64,000 nt of DNA. Origin: UBA4572 sp049965515. GTDB taxonomy: Bacteria > Nitrospirota > Leptospirillia > Leptospirillales > Leptospirillaceae. The translations under genes and the position numbers were made by a program. The notes under the pieces are model-generated. The model did not search any database. It was not told the DNA's origin and saw only the letters and a list, made by a program, of their open reading frames with translations. Below, piece by piece: positions 36,398 through 45,256 of the stretch. Within the stretch, counting starts at the first letter, position 1; every line of letters begins with the position of its first letter. Where the stretch lies: NCBI GenBank assembly GCA_049965515.1, contig JBMFWG010000001.1, forward strand, positions 72,170 through 136,169, given 5' to 3'.

Positions 36398-38122
36398 TCA
36401 TTTTCCTGTTTGGGTCCGGCTGAGTTCGGAAATGTCCGCCCGCGCCAGGGCCGGAGCCGTGGCCGATTCCTCCGCGGGGATCCGAAAATGCACGAGTGCC
36501 ATCTCCGCGATTTTCCGGAAAAGAGGGGCCGCCACAGTTCCTCCCCAGGAGATCCCTTGAGGCTGAATCACAACGACCAAGACGACCAAAGTGGGGTGAG
36601 ACGCCGGAAGGATGCCGACAAAAGAGTCGACAGTTCTTGTGCGGGAATATCGATGAAGCAGTGCGTCATAGACCTCCGCAGTTCCCGTCTTTCCTGCCAC
36701 ATCAAACCCCGTGATTGCCGCACTCTCTCCGGTTCCGCCATGAGATACAACACCAGTCAGAAGCGAGAGAAGTGTTCGGGATGTCTCCTGGGAAATGACA
36801 CGCCTGACCGGGACCGGGTGGTGTTGCGCGATGATCTTTCCCTCAGGGCTCAAGACCCTCGAAACAATATAAGGGCGCATAAGGACCCCTCCGTTGGCAA
36901 TGGCGCTCACGGCCGTCGCCAGCTGAATCGGAGTAACACCAATCTCCTGCCCCATGGCAATGGTATAAATGGATCGCTTCGACCATCGTTGGGAAGAACG
37001 GAAAAATCCGCGAGACTCTCCCGGAAAGTCGATTCCCGTTTTCTCCCCGAACCCAAAGGCCCGTATATAGCGCTCAAATGTTGAAGGCCCCAAGCGAAGA
37101 GCCACCTGAGAGATCCCGATATTGCTCGAGTGGGCGAGAATCCCCCCCAACGTCAGGTCTCCCAGGGGCTCGGCGTCATGCAGGACCCCTCCCGGAATTC
37201 TCATTGACCCGTTGTAGCAGAAGAAGGTCTCGGTGGGGCTCACACGATGTTCATTCAAGGCGGCACTGGCCGTGACAAGCTTAAAAATTGAACCGGGTTC
37301 ATAAACGATGGAGACTCCGGGGCTTGTTCCGGACCATCGCCCCTCCCCCCGGCTCGCCATCGCCAGAATGGCCCCACTTCTGGGATCCATCACTAAAACA
37401 ATTCCACCCTGGGCCTTTGTGGCATCGACTTCTTCGTCGAGGGAATCCTGGGCGTAGGCCTGAAGAGCAGCGATCAACGTGGTCTGGACGGTATCACCCG
37501 CGAGTTTGTCAAGGCTTTCGGTTTGGAGCTGGAAATAGGAGCGACCGCGGGCGGACACCTCCCGGATCATCTGGCCTCGATGACCTGACAGAACGTTGTC
37601 GTATCCTTTTTCGATGCCGTAAACAGCAGTGCCATCCGGGCGAACAAACCCAACAACCGATCGAAAGATAGATCCATAGGGGTAGATTCGCCGTTTTTCC
37701 GGAAGAAAATAGAGACCTCGAATGCGGGATCCGATCATATGGTGCTTACGTGGGCTGATATCGTGAGCAAGCCAGACAAAGCGACTGTGGCGGTTTAAAA
37801 GCTCTCTTAGATGAGCCGGACTCTCTCCTAGGATAGGAGCGAGGTGTTCGGCGAGAAGTCTAACGTTTCCAGATTTTCTGACCTGTTCGGGATCCGCAGC
37901 AAGGCTTGTGACAATTTGATTGTCGGCCAGCGGTTTTCCATCGGCAGAGAGGATCATCCCCCGAGCTCCCTCAATGGGCGAGAGCCGCTCTCTCTCCGAT
38001 AGGGAGAGCTTCTGATAAAGAGGATAATCCAGAACCTGAAGTGTGAAGAGTCGCCCCACCACAATCGCGAAACCGATCAACACACAGGCCACTGCAACGG
38101 TCGTCCGGGATTTCATCAACAT
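36398..38122 (-). CDS. ftsI: Septal penicillin-binding protein (FtsI / PBP3 transpeptidase)
   Basis: This class B PBP has a single N-terminal membrane helix (VAVACVLIGFAIVVGRLF), a PBP dimerisation domain and a transpeptidase domain with SxxK as SIFK, SxN as SSN (AHSSNIGIS) and KTG as GKTGTAEV. It cross-links septal peptidoglycan with FtsW. The start is ambiguous: I use the ATG at 38122 (574 residues), which has GAGGC close upstream. ATG 38158 lies just after the ftsL stop but lacks a ribosome binding site, and ATG 38116 is also possible. No PASTA domains are seen. Confidence 0.93.
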   Translation of the reverse strand: MLMKSRTTVAVACVLIGFAIVVGRLFTLQVLDYPLYQKLSLSERERLSPIEGARGMILSADGKPLADNQIVTSLAADPEQVRKSGNVRLLAEHLAPILGESPAHLRELLNRHSRFVWLAHDISPRKHHMIGSRIRGLYFLPEKRRIYPYGSIFRSVVGFVRPDGTAVYGIEKGYDNVLSGHRGQMIREVSARGRSYFQLQTESLDKLAGDTVQTTLIAALQAYAQDSLDEEVDATKAQGGIVLVMDPRSGAILAMASRGEGRWSGTSPGVSIVYEPGSIFKLVTASAALNEHRVSPTETFFCYNGSMRIPGGVLHDAEPLGDLTLGGILAHSSNIGISQVALRLGPSTFERYIRAFGFGEKTGIDFPGESRGFFRSSQRWSKRSIYTIAMGQEIGVTPIQLATAVSAIANGGVLMRPYIVSRVLSPEGKIIAQHHPVPVRRVISQETSRTLLSLLTGVVSHGGTGESAAITGFDVAGKTGTAEVYDALLHRYSRTRTVDSFVGILPASHPTLVVLVVVIQPQGISWGGTVAAPLFRKIAEMALVHFRIPAEESATAPALARADISELSRTQTGK

Positions 38123-38162
38123 GCCTCGGGAGAGTCCTTGGGGGGGGCTCCCACTCATTGTT

Positions 38163-38453
38163 TTAGGGAACGTAGAGAACGTCTGCCGGAAGTGCCCTTT
38201 CAAGATGGTTCGCTCGCGCATAGGATCTGAGGCGCGATTCCCGTCCCAGGCTTATTAGCATCTCTTCAAGAGACTTTTCCTGGGATTCTTTGATTTGTAT
38301 GCTGCTATCAAGAGTTGTTACCCGACGCTTGACCCTGACCGACCCGATCGATATGGACATGGCAAGAATGAGAGCAACAATTCCTCCCAGAAAAAAAAGA
38401 AAGGCCACATGGCGGCGCCGCCAGAGAGGCAGAGGTTCATCGAAAGGCGCCAA
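38163..38453 (-). CDS. ftsL: FtsL-like cell division protein
   Basis: This 96-residue bitopic protein has a basic N-terminus, one transmembrane helix (about residues 16-36, VAFLFFLGGIVALILAMSISI) and a coiled-coil-prone extracytoplasmic part (TTLDSSIQIKESQEKSLEEM). FtsL is poorly conserved, so the call rests on topology and position between rsmH and ftsI. The TTG at 38453 has AGGAG six bases upstream and overlaps rsmH by 17 bases. Confidence 0.85.
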   Translation of the reverse strand: MAPFDEPLPLWRRRHVAFLFFLGGIVALILAMSISIGSVRVKRRVTTLDSSIQIKESQEKSLEEMLISLGRESRLRSYARANHLERALPADVLYVP

Positions 38454-39354
38454 AGATCACTCCTCTCATCCGGGCACTCCTCGCCCGGGGATTAAGAGAG
38501 ACTTCCTCTTCACCCGGCACAAGCGAACGGCGAAAAAGGAAACCTGCGTCTTTCTCCCCTACCCAAAGTCGAAAACACCGCTTCACAATTCGGTCCTCCC
38601 CCGAATGAAAACTCAGGACGATCAGGCGCCCCCCCGACTCCAAAAGAAGCTCGCGGGCACCGGACAAGGACGCCTCAAGGTTTTCGTACTCCCGGTTCAC
38701 CCGGATTCTCAGAGCCATGAAGGCCCGGGTGGCGGGATGGCGCCGGCTTCGCCGAAAACCCTTCCGGTAATAGACTCCCGACACAAAGGCGGCAAGGGCT
38801 GTCGTGGTACGGGGAAGACGTCCTTCGCGACGTGCCTGGACAAGGGCACGTGCAATCGGTGCGGCAAGGGGCTCATCTCCTTCAGAAAACACCCTCTCAA
38901 GCTCCGACTCTGACAGGGACTCCAGCAGATCCTCCGCCGTCTCCTCTTGATCCGTATCAAGGCGCATATCGAGAGGCCCCTCTTCCGTAAAGGAAAGTCC
39001 CCGCTCAGGATCCTCCCCCTGGATTGTTGACCACCCAAGGTCGAAAAGAATCCCGGAGACTTGATGGCCCTCCTGCCGAACCAGGGAGGCGATGTTCCGA
39101 TTGTTCCCATGAATAATCCTAAGGCGGTCATGATAGAGGGGAAGAAGAGACTCTCTTGCCGCCAAAACCGCCCCTTTGTCCCGATCGATGGCAACAACCG
39201 CCCCCCCCCGTTTTAAAATCTCCCGGGTGTGGCCACCTCCTCCGAGATTGGCATCCACATACCATTGGCCGGGACGCACATCTAGCCATTCCAAGGTTTC
39301 AGAGAGCATGACAGGGCGATGGCCCGAAGAACTTCCCTCTCCGGCGTCAATCAA
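38437..39354 (-). CDS. rsmH: 16S rRNA (cytosine1402-N4)-methyltransferase
   Basis: The 305-residue SAM methyltransferase shows the motifs RPVMLSETLEWL, DANLGGGGHTREIL, FDLGWSTIQGEDPERG and the C-terminal SFHSGEDRIVKR. It modifies C1402 in the ribosomal P site and is normally the second gene of the dcw cluster. The start is TTG at 39354, overlapping the mraZ stop as TTGA. Confidence 0.96.
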   Translation of the reverse strand: MIDAGEGSSSGHRPVMLSETLEWLDVRPGQWYVDANLGGGGHTREILKRGGAVVAIDRDKGAVLAARESLLPLYHDRLRIIHGNNRNIASLVRQEGHQVSGILFDLGWSTIQGEDPERGLSFTEEGPLDMRLDTDQEETAEDLLESLSESELERVFSEGDEPLAAPIARALVQARREGRLPRTTTALAAFVSGVYYRKGFRRSRRHPATRAFMALRIRVNREYENLEASLSGARELLLESGGRLIVLSFHSGEDRIVKRCFRLWVGEKDAGFLFRRSLVPGEEEVSLNPRARSARMRGVIFGAFR

Positions 39355-39794
39355 AAGAGCCCCGACAGCTTCTGAGTCACAGAGCGAACCCGATCTCTTC
39401 CGGTGGCTTCTTCAAGCCGATCACCATTCCAGATCTCGAAATTTTGAAGGACTCCGACGAACCAGACCTCATGTTCAAGTCCCGCATATTCACGGAGGGG
39501 GGGAGGAACAAGGATCCGACCCTGCCGGTCGAGAGCCCCATCGGAGGCCCATCCAACCATAAATCGAAGGTATGTTTTCAACTCATCATTCATCTGGGGG
39601 AGTGATTCCCACCTTCGTTCGAGCTCTCGCCAAACGGCTTCCGGGTAGACGACGAGGCACCCTTCAGGGTCCACCGTCATCACAAGCCGCAGTGCCTCAT
39701 CTCCCCCGCCCAGCGCTTCACGAAAGCGTTGAGGGATCGCGACCCTGCCCTTGGCATCTAGGCTATGAAGGTATCGTCCCCGAAAAAATGCCAT
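39351..39794 (-). CDS. mraZ: Division/cell-wall cluster transcriptional regulator MraZ
   Basis: The 147-residue protein contains the two AbrB-like swapped-hairpin domains (FRGRYLHSLDAKGRVAIPQRF and a second with ALDRQGRILVPPPLREYAGL). It binds its own promoter and represses the dcw operon in species studied. I use the ATG at 39794; an ATG at 39800 is equally near a G-rich ribosome binding site. The upstream DNA carries MraZ-type boxes (separate entry). Confidence 0.95.
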   Translation of the reverse strand: MAFFRGRYLHSLDAKGRVAIPQRFREALGGGDEALRLVMTVDPEGCLVVYPEAVWRELERRWESLPQMNDELKTYLRFMVGWASDGALDRQGRILVPPPLREYAGLEHEVWFVGVLQNFEIWNGDRLEEATGRDRVRSVTQKLSGLF

Positions 39795-39818
39795 CCACAT
39801 TCCCCCACTTTTCCCCAC
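39794..39818 (-). promoter_or_regulatory. MraZ operator: three GTGGG-type boxes at 10-bp pitch
   Basis: On the minus strand GTGGG occurs at 39818-39814 and 39808-39804 and GTGGA at 39798-39794, each ten bases apart, between the -10 box and the mraZ start. The spacing of GTGG(G/A) plus five bases is that described for MraZ binding sites. A fourth GTGGG lies upstream of the -35 box (about 39868-39872). Autorepression is therefore likely. Confidence 0.8.
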
Positions 39819-39830
39819 GAATCACCCCCA

Positions 39831-39858
39831 ATTATAGAGAGAGAAACAGATCTGTCAA
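39831..39858 (-). promoter_or_regulatory. Promoter of the mraZ-ftsQ division/cell-wall operon
   Basis: TTGACA (39853-39858) and TATAAT (39831-39836) are both perfect consensus hexamers, with a 16-base spacer, on the minus strand. This is the strongest promoter-like sequence I see in the window. Transcription would start near 39824, just ahead of the MraZ boxes. Confidence 0.9.
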
Positions 39859-39987
39859 TCCTTCCCCACATCCCGACTCTCAATTTTGAGGAGGGAAGAA
39901 AAGAAAGAAATGACGTCTGAGCTTGAATTGGCGCGGAGGCTATGGGAAAATGAAAGGAGAAAATCTTGGACAATCAGGGAGGTGTTT

Positions 39988-40227
39988 ATGCCAATTTATG
40001 AATATTCCTGCCATGCTTGTGGCAATGTCTTTTCCTTGCTCCAATCGATCCGGACTGGCCCCGGAGAGACCTCCTGCCCCAAATGCCAGAGCCTTGACCT
40101 AAGAAAGATTCCTTCCTCTTTTGCCAGTGCTGTCGCCGGAGCTCCGGGATCAGAATTTGCTCCACCCGCCACAGCTCCATCAGGCGGAGGAGGGGGATGC
40201 TGTGGAGGTGGTTGCGGTTGCGGTTAA
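39988..40227 (+). CDS. FmdB-family zinc ribbon protein
   Basis: The 79-residue protein begins MPIYEYSCHACGNVFSLLQS and carries two CxxC pairs (CHAC and CPKC) of a zinc ribbon, then a flexible Gly/Cys-rich tail (GGGGGCCGGGCGCG). The family is widespread and its role is unclear (putative regulators). ATG 39988 has GGGAGG upstream; the frame is open back to 39886, but the family start is at MPIYEY. The Cys-rich tail could bind metal. Confidence 0.88.
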   Translation: MPIYEYSCHACGNVFSLLQSIRTGPGETSCPKCQSLDLRKIPSSFASAVAGAPGSEFAPPATAPSGGGGGCCGGGCGCG

Positions 40228-40263
40228 CAGGGGATCTCCTTTTTTTTTAACGAAAGAAGACTG

Positions 40264-40833
40264 ATGTTCAGGCCTTTGCATCAAAAAAAAAGATGGGGAA
40301 TTCCATTTATTCTCGTTGGGTTCATGGTACTGGCAGCGTGCACCATTCGAACCCACTCTCCGCTAAGATTTACTCCCCAGGCTCCAACAATTGAGGAGAA
40401 AAACGGGATCACCTATATTTATCTGCCAATCGAAATCGAGGACAAGGGCTCCCGAACCCTTCGGGTCCACCTTCGAGAAAACATTCTTGACCTAACAGCC
40501 AACGACCAACACTTTCGTCTCCGGGGAAAAAAAAGTTATACCTTTATCCTCCAGAATGCCAACAAACCCTGGCAGGATATCTATCCCCGGGGATGGCAGA
40601 CGAAATGGACCGACCATTACATGTCCCATCAGGATTGGGTTGTTCCGGCCATTTCCAAAAAGGTTGTCCCCCTTCTCTTTATTCTTCCGGGTCCTCCGCC
40701 CTCCCCTCGTAAGCTCATTCTGCACCTCTCCTATTCCTACCCACAAACAGCCACGTATGACGAGCTCCGCCTGATTGTTCCTTTGCCGGGGGGCGCACAA
40801 CCGACCAATCACTACTCCTCCTCGGGGGATTAG
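40264..40833 (+). CDS. Lipoprotein with beta-rich domain, function unknown
   Basis: The 189-residue protein has a basic N-terminus, a hydrophobic stretch (IPFILVGFMVLAAC) and a lipobox LAAC at about residue 26. The mature part is beta-rich with alternating hydrophobic strands (ITYIYLPIEIED, LRLIVPLPG), suggesting an Ig-like sandwich. It follows the FmdB gene by 36 bases and is closed by a bidirectional terminator. I know no family for it. Confidence 0.75.
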   Translation: MFRPLHQKKRWGIPFILVGFMVLAACTIRTHSPLRFTPQAPTIEEKNGITYIYLPIEIEDKGSRTLRVHLRENILDLTANDQHFRLRGKKSYTFILQNANKPWQDIYPRGWQTKWTDHYMSHQDWVVPAISKKVVPLLFILPGPPPSPRKLILHLSYSYPQTATYDELRLIVPLPGGAQPTNHYSSSGD

Positions 40834-40910
40834 GACCAATCAGGGTTGACTTCTTATCCGGAGAGCCCCCCATCGCTTCCTTCCGGCCGGAACGTGAGTC
40901 TCCCCCAAAA

Positions 40911-40942
40911 AAAAAAGGCCTTCCCGAAGGAAGGCCTTTTTT
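40911..40942. terminator. Bidirectional rho-independent terminator
   Basis: A perfect 14-bp inverted repeat (AAAAAAGGCCTTCC and GGAAGGCCTTTTTT) with the stable tetraloop CGAA lies between two converging genes. T-runs in both orientations should stop transcription from the lipoprotein gene (plus) and the peroxiredoxin gene (minus). Confidence 0.92.
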
Positions 40943-40972
40943 GCCAATCAAAGAGGGGAATCGAAAGATCGA

Positions 40973-41434
40973 TTAGGCGATCTTCTTCAAGGCATCCAGA
41001 ATCTCCTGGTCATTCCGGGCCGTCAAGATCTCCTGAACCTTGACGTAGCGAACAATCCCTTCCCGGTCAACAATAACAGTGGCTCTCTTGTTGATATTGG
41101 CTTCTTCGATATAAAGACCATAGGCCTTGCAAACGGTCCGCTTGATGTCGGAAAGCAAGGTCTGCTTCAACTTCAGGGCCTCTTTCCATGCCTTATGACA
41201 GAATGTACTGTCGGTGCTGATTCCAAAAACCACGGCGTTCGAGTCGTCGAAGCGAGGAATATCGTTAGAAAAACACGTGTTCTCGTTCGTACAAACCGGA
41301 CTCCAGTCAAGAGGATAAAAAGCCAGTACAACGTTCTTCTTTCCACGGAAAGAGGACAGGGTCACTGGATTCTTGTCCTGATCCTCTAAGGTAAAGTCCG
41401 GAGCCTTGTCTCCCACTTTAATTTCAGCCGACAT
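40973..41434 (-). CDS. Peroxiredoxin (AhpC/TSA family, AhpE/Bcp-like)
   Basis: The 153-residue thioredoxin-fold peroxidase has the motif FYPLDWSPVCTNE with the peroxidatic cysteine, another Cys six residues later and further cysteines at TFCHK and TVCKAYG. It reduces peroxides. Assignment to AhpE versus Bcp is not certain. The ATG at 41434 has AAGGAGAG upstream. It follows sucD after 86 bases and may be the last gene of the rTCA transcript, or separately expressed. Confidence 0.9.
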   Translation of the reverse strand: MSAEIKVGDKAPDFTLEDQDKNPVTLSSFRGKKNVVLAFYPLDWSPVCTNENTCFSNDIPRFDDSNAVVFGISTDSTFCHKAWKEALKLKQTLLSDIKRTVCKAYGLYIEEANINKRATVIVDREGIVRYVKVQEILTARNDQEILDALKKIA

Positions 41435-41520
41435 ATTCTCTCCTTTATGTGTTTGCTTGTGTCAGACTCTACGATGAAAAAACATTCCTGGTGCGGCAGG
41501 ATCGCCGCTCATGAGCCGAC

Positions 41521-42438
41521 CTAGTGACAGGTCGGCACACGCCGATAATCCCCCTTGGACAAGGTTTCGGCAACTGTCTTTCCAATAATCGAAGGATTGT
41601 CGACAACGACAATTCCGTAAGACTCCAGCGCCTTCATCTTATCGCGAGCGGAGCCCTTTCCTCCGGAAACAATCGCTCCGGCATGGCCCATACGCCGTCC
41701 GGGAGGGGCGGTCAATCCCGCAATAAAGCCAATGACGGGTTTGGTCATATGCGCCCGGGCGAAAGCCGCAGCACGTTCCTCGTCATCTCCCCCAATCTCG
41801 CCAATCATGACAATCGCCTCAGTTTCCGGATCCTTCTCAAAAAGAGCAAGGACGTCCAGAAAGTTAAGGCCCCTGATGGGATCTCCTCCAATTCCAACGC
41901 AGGTCGATTCTCCGAGCCCCAACTGGGTCAACTGCCAGACAGCCTCGTAGGTCAGTGTCCCACTCCGGGAAACAACCCCAACCTTCCCTCTCTTATGGAT
42001 ATATCCCGGCATAATCCCTATTTTGGCACCGTCTGGCGTAATGATACCCGGGCAATTTGGCCCAATAAGACGAACGGTCTCGCCCTCTTCATTACGGATA
42101 TCGAGGATGCGGCGAACCTTCATCATGTCCTGGACAGGAATTCCTTCAGTAATACAGACAATGAGCTCAACTCCGGCGTCTGCGGCTTCAAGAATGGCAT
42201 CGGCAGCAAAGGCAGGTGGCACAAAAATGAGCGAGACATCAGGATCGACGGCATCCACCGCATCCCGGACGGAATCCCATACCGGAAAACCTTCGTGGAC
42301 CGTTCCTCCCTTTCCTGGAGTCACTCCTCCCAGGACCCGTGTTCCATATTCCCGACAGGCGGTCGCATGGTAGCTTCCTTCCTTGCCTGTGATCCCCTGG
42401 ACGATGACCCGCGTCGATCGGTCAACAAGAATACTCAT
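41521..42438 (-). CDS. sucD: Succinyl-CoA synthetase alpha subunit
   Basis: The 305-residue subunit has the CoA-binding Rossmann domain (VIVQGITGKEGSYH) and the phospho-histidine loop GHAGAIVSGGKGSARDK. In a reductive TCA cycle it converts succinate to succinyl-CoA at the expense of ATP. Its ATG overlaps the sucC stop as ATGA. It is paralogous to ccsB (50115-51098), but keeps the shorter SucD architecture and the usual EGIPVQDM segment. Confidence 0.95.
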   Translation of the reverse strand: MSILVDRSTRVIVQGITGKEGSYHATACREYGTRVLGGVTPGKGGTVHEGFPVWDSVRDAVDAVDPDVSLIFVPPAFAADAILEAADAGVELIVCITEGIPVQDMMKVRRILDIRNEEGETVRLIGPNCPGIITPDGAKIGIMPGYIHKRGKVGVVSRSGTLTYEAVWQLTQLGLGESTCVGIGGDPIRGLNFLDVLALFEKDPETEAIVMIGEIGGDDEERAAAFARAHMTKPVIGFIAGLTAPPGRRMGHAGAIVSGGKGSARDKMKALESYGIVVVDNPSIIGKTVAETLSKGDYRRVPTCH

Positions 42439-43622
42439 TTGGCTCCTTTCACGGCCTGAACAATTTTCTGGGCTCCCTCGAAGAGTTCTTCTGCCACCTG
42501 GAGGTCAAGACCTGACTCCCGAAGCATCTCTCGCCCTTCCTTGGCATTTGTTCCCTGAAGCCGGACCACCAGGGGAACATGGAGCTTCACATCCTTGGCA
42601 GCGGCGATGATCCCCCCCGCAATCCGCTCACACCGAACAATACCGCCAAAAATATTGACAAAAATTCCTTTGACCTCCGGATCGCCCAGAAGAATTCGGA
42701 AAGCTTGTTCCACAGTTTCCTTGCTCGCACCTCCACCCACATCGAGAAAGTTGGCGGGGGTACCGCCGGCGAGGGCAATAACATCCATGGTGGCCATCGC
42801 TAACCCGGCTCCATTGACCATGCAGGCAATCGACCCATCAAGCTTCACATAGTTGAGGCGATGCTTTGAAGCCTCGACCTCCAATTCGTTTTCCTCGAAG
42901 AGGTCGCGGAGTGCCAGCACTTTCTCTTGACGGTAAAGGGCGTTGTCATCGAAGGACACCTTGGCATCAAGGGCCAGAAGTCGCCCATCTCCGGTCTGGA
43001 TAAGAGGATTGATTTCCACCATCATGCAATCTGTGTCGAGAAAGAATCGGTAAAGATTGGACAGAAGAGTCGAAAAAGCCCCATAGAGCGTGATCGGTAA
43101 ACCAAGAAAAGAGGCAACACGTCGTCCGACAAAGGACTTGCACCCTATCTCCGGATCCACTGAAAGGGTTAATATTTTTTCCGGATGCGCCGCTGAGACT
43201 TCTTCTATCTCCATGCCCCCTTCAGTACTCGCCAAGATCGAGATCCGCCGGCTGGAACGATCAAGCACCAGACTCAGATAAAACTCACGCGCAATCTGAG
43301 CGCCTTCTTCAATCCAAACCTTTCGGACGAGCCGTCCTTCGGGACCGGTCTGATGGGTCACGAGGGTCTTTCCCAAAAGAGCCTCAACATATCCGGGAAT
43401 ATCAGAGACACTTTTAGCAATCTTGACTCCACCGGCCTTTCCACGTCCTCCCGCATGAATCTGAGCCTTAACAGCATAGACAGCAGAAGATCCGGAAAAA
43501 ATTCCGGACTTTTCCGAAATCAGACGCCGCGCCTCTTCGGGTGAGTCGACAACAACCCCCGAAGGAACCGCCACCCCATAGTTTCTAAAAAGTTCCTTGG
43601 CCTGATACTCATGGATATTCAA
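42435..43622 (-). CDS. sucC: Succinyl-CoA synthetase beta subunit
   Basis: The 395-residue ATP-grasp subunit starts MNIHEYQAKELFRNYGV and includes VKAQIHAGGRGKAGG and the C-terminal GIFVNIFGGIVRCERIA. It forms the nucleotide-binding half of succinyl-CoA synthetase with SucD. The start is TTG at 43622 with AGGAGA five bases upstream. It follows frdA after 38 bases, so fumarate reduction and succinate activation are co-transcribed. Confidence 0.95.
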   Translation of the reverse strand: MNIHEYQAKELFRNYGVAVPSGVVVDSPEEARRLISEKSGIFSGSSAVYAVKAQIHAGGRGKAGGVKIAKSVSDIPGYVEALLGKTLVTHQTGPEGRLVRKVWIEEGAQIAREFYLSLVLDRSSRRISILASTEGGMEIEEVSAAHPEKILTLSVDPEIGCKSFVGRRVASFLGLPITLYGAFSTLLSNLYRFFLDTDCMMVEINPLIQTGDGRLLALDAKVSFDDNALYRQEKVLALRDLFEENELEVEASKHRLNYVKLDGSIACMVNGAGLAMATMDVIALAGGTPANFLDVGGGASKETVEQAFRILLGDPEVKGIFVNIFGGIVRCERIAGGIIAAAKDVKLHVPLVVRLQGTNAKEGREMLRESGLDLQVAEELFEGAQKIVQAVKGAK

Positions 43623-43660
43623 ACGATTCTCCTGGCGATAAAGTGGATGGGATCTTCCCT

Positions 43661-45256
43661 TTAGGATTCCTGGCGCCGATAATCGGGGAAGAGGACCGGC
43701 GCCATGGGACGTTCTTCATTGGAAAAGGCAGAGTCAAGCTCTTTCTCAAAGCGATCGACGTGCGCGAGGCTCGCATCTTTCCAAGAAAAGGCAGGACGAT
43801 GCAGGGCAAGGTTCGCCGCTTCAATACCGGCCCGTCGGCCAAAGACAAAAAGCTCAAGCAAGGAGTTCCCCATTAGGCGGTTTGTTCCGTGGAGTCCACC
43901 CGAGGCTTCTCCCGCGACAAGAAGGTGGGAGACGGAGGTTCGGGTCTGAGCATCGATCCGAACTCCTCCGTTCTGGTAGTGCAACGTTGGATAGACGAGA
44001 ATTGGCCGTTTTGTCGGATCGACATGGTGACGCTTCATCAGCTTGAGTATGTTGGGAAAGCGTTTTTCTACGGTTCCCTCACCAGAGTCACGGTCAATGG
44101 CAACAAGATCGAGATAGACGCCGGACGCACCCTGAGGGGTCTTGACTCCCCGTCCTTCAGCACATTCCCGAATAATGGCAGAAGCCACGACATCACGTGT
44201 CTCAAGCTCATTGACAAACCGTTTTCCCAAACGATTGTACATACGAGCTCCAGCTCCCCGAACCGCCTCTGTAATCAGCATGCCGGCCATTTCAGACGGA
44301 AAGATTACTCCGGTTGGATGGAACTGAAAACTCTCGGGATGAACAAGGGGAACTCCCATGCGATAGGCCATGGTCAATCCATCAGCCGTCGCACCAAAAT
44401 GGTTCGATGTGGCAAATCCCGACAGATGCAGACGACCCGCCCCACCGGTGGCAAGAATCACTGACTTTGCTTTAACATAGATGTGACGACGGCTGTCTAG
44501 ATCATAGAGAACCGCGCCGACACAACTTCCTTCCGGGCCAGAAATCAATTCAATCGCAGGCGAAAATTCGAGGATTTCAACCGGAGCATTGACCACATCC
44601 TCCTTGAGAACGCGGATCAGTTCAAGACCTGTGTAGTCCTTGGCCGAAATCAGACGAGGACGTGAGGTCCCTCCCCCTTTTCTGAGAGAAAGGCCTCCTT
44701 GAGAATCCCTGTCAAAGAGGATCCCCCGAGAGACCAGCCACTCAATCATTTCAGGCCCCTCGGAAACCAGAACCGAGAGAAGGGAAGGATCATTAGCCCC
44801 ATGCCCTCCCCGAAAAGTGTCACGGAAATGGATAACGGGGCTGTCCTCTTCTCCCAGAGCGGTCTGGATCCCTCCTTCTGCCATTACGGTATTGGAGTCC
44901 CCCACCCTGAGTTTGGTCGCGAGAAGGACACTGCGTCCCTCTTTCGCCGCAAAGAGCGCCGCCGTAATGCCAGCTCCCCCCCCACCAATAATCAGAATAT
45001 CCACATCATGGTCAGGATGGTTTGGGAGGGTTCTCGGGGCCGGAAGGCGGCTTCGAGACTCAAGAATATTGGCGATTTCCTGTGGGACTACGATGCCCTT
45101 GTTAGGTCCGACCTTAAGTGTCGACTTCCCCTCCGGGCGATAGTCGGGGTAATAGGACGTAAGAAGACGGAGTCTATCCTCTGGAGAAAGAGCGGGGGGA
45201 GGAGATTCATCGAAGGCTGGAGTGCTGGAGTAAAAGGTTTCCACAAGATCAGCCAT
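43661..45256 (-). CDS. frdA: Fumarate reductase / succinate dehydrogenase flavoprotein subunit
   Basis: The 531-residue FAD enzyme has the dinucleotide-binding motif DILIIGGGGAGITAA preceded by an unusual N-terminal extension of about 70 residues. It also has SNTVMAEGGIQTAL, the substrate segment FQFHPTGVIFPSEMAG, HYQNGGVRID and AGEASGGLHGTNRL. In the rTCA cycle it should run as fumarate reductase. It starts directly at the frdB stop (TAGATG). No membrane anchor subunits adjoin it. The exact electron donor is unknown. Confidence 0.9.
   Translation of the reverse strand: MADLVETFYSSTPAFDESPPPALSPEDRLRLLTSYYPDYRPEGKSTLKVGPNKGIVVPQEIANILESRSRLPAPRTLPNHPDHDVDILIIGGGGAGITAALFAAKEGRSVLLATKLRVGDSNTVMAEGGIQTALGEEDSPVIHFRDTFRGGHGANDPSLLSVLVSEGPEMIEWLVSRGILFDRDSQGGLSLRKGGGTSRPRLISAKDYTGLELIRVLKEDVVNAPVEILEFSPAIELISGPEGSCVGAVLYDLDSRRHIYVKAKSVILATGGAGRLHLSGFATSNHFGATADGLTMAYRMGVPLVHPESFQFHPTGVIFPSEMAGMLITEAVRGAGARMYNRLGKRFVNELETRDVVASAIIRECAEGRGVKTPQGASGVYLDLVAIDRDSGEGTVEKRFPNILKLMKRHHVDPTKRPILVYPTLHYQNGGVRIDAQTRTSVSHLLVAGEASGGLHGTNRLMGNSLLELFVFGRRAGIEAANLALHRPAFSWKDASLAHVDRFEKELDSAFSNEERPMAPVLFPDYRRQES

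Noticed and set aside
41435..41520. GCGGC/GCCGC hairpin with nearby T-run between sucD and the peroxiredoxin gene as a terminator
   Set aside because: The T-run is about ten bases beyond the stem rather than next to it, and the stem has only five pairs, so the case is too weak.
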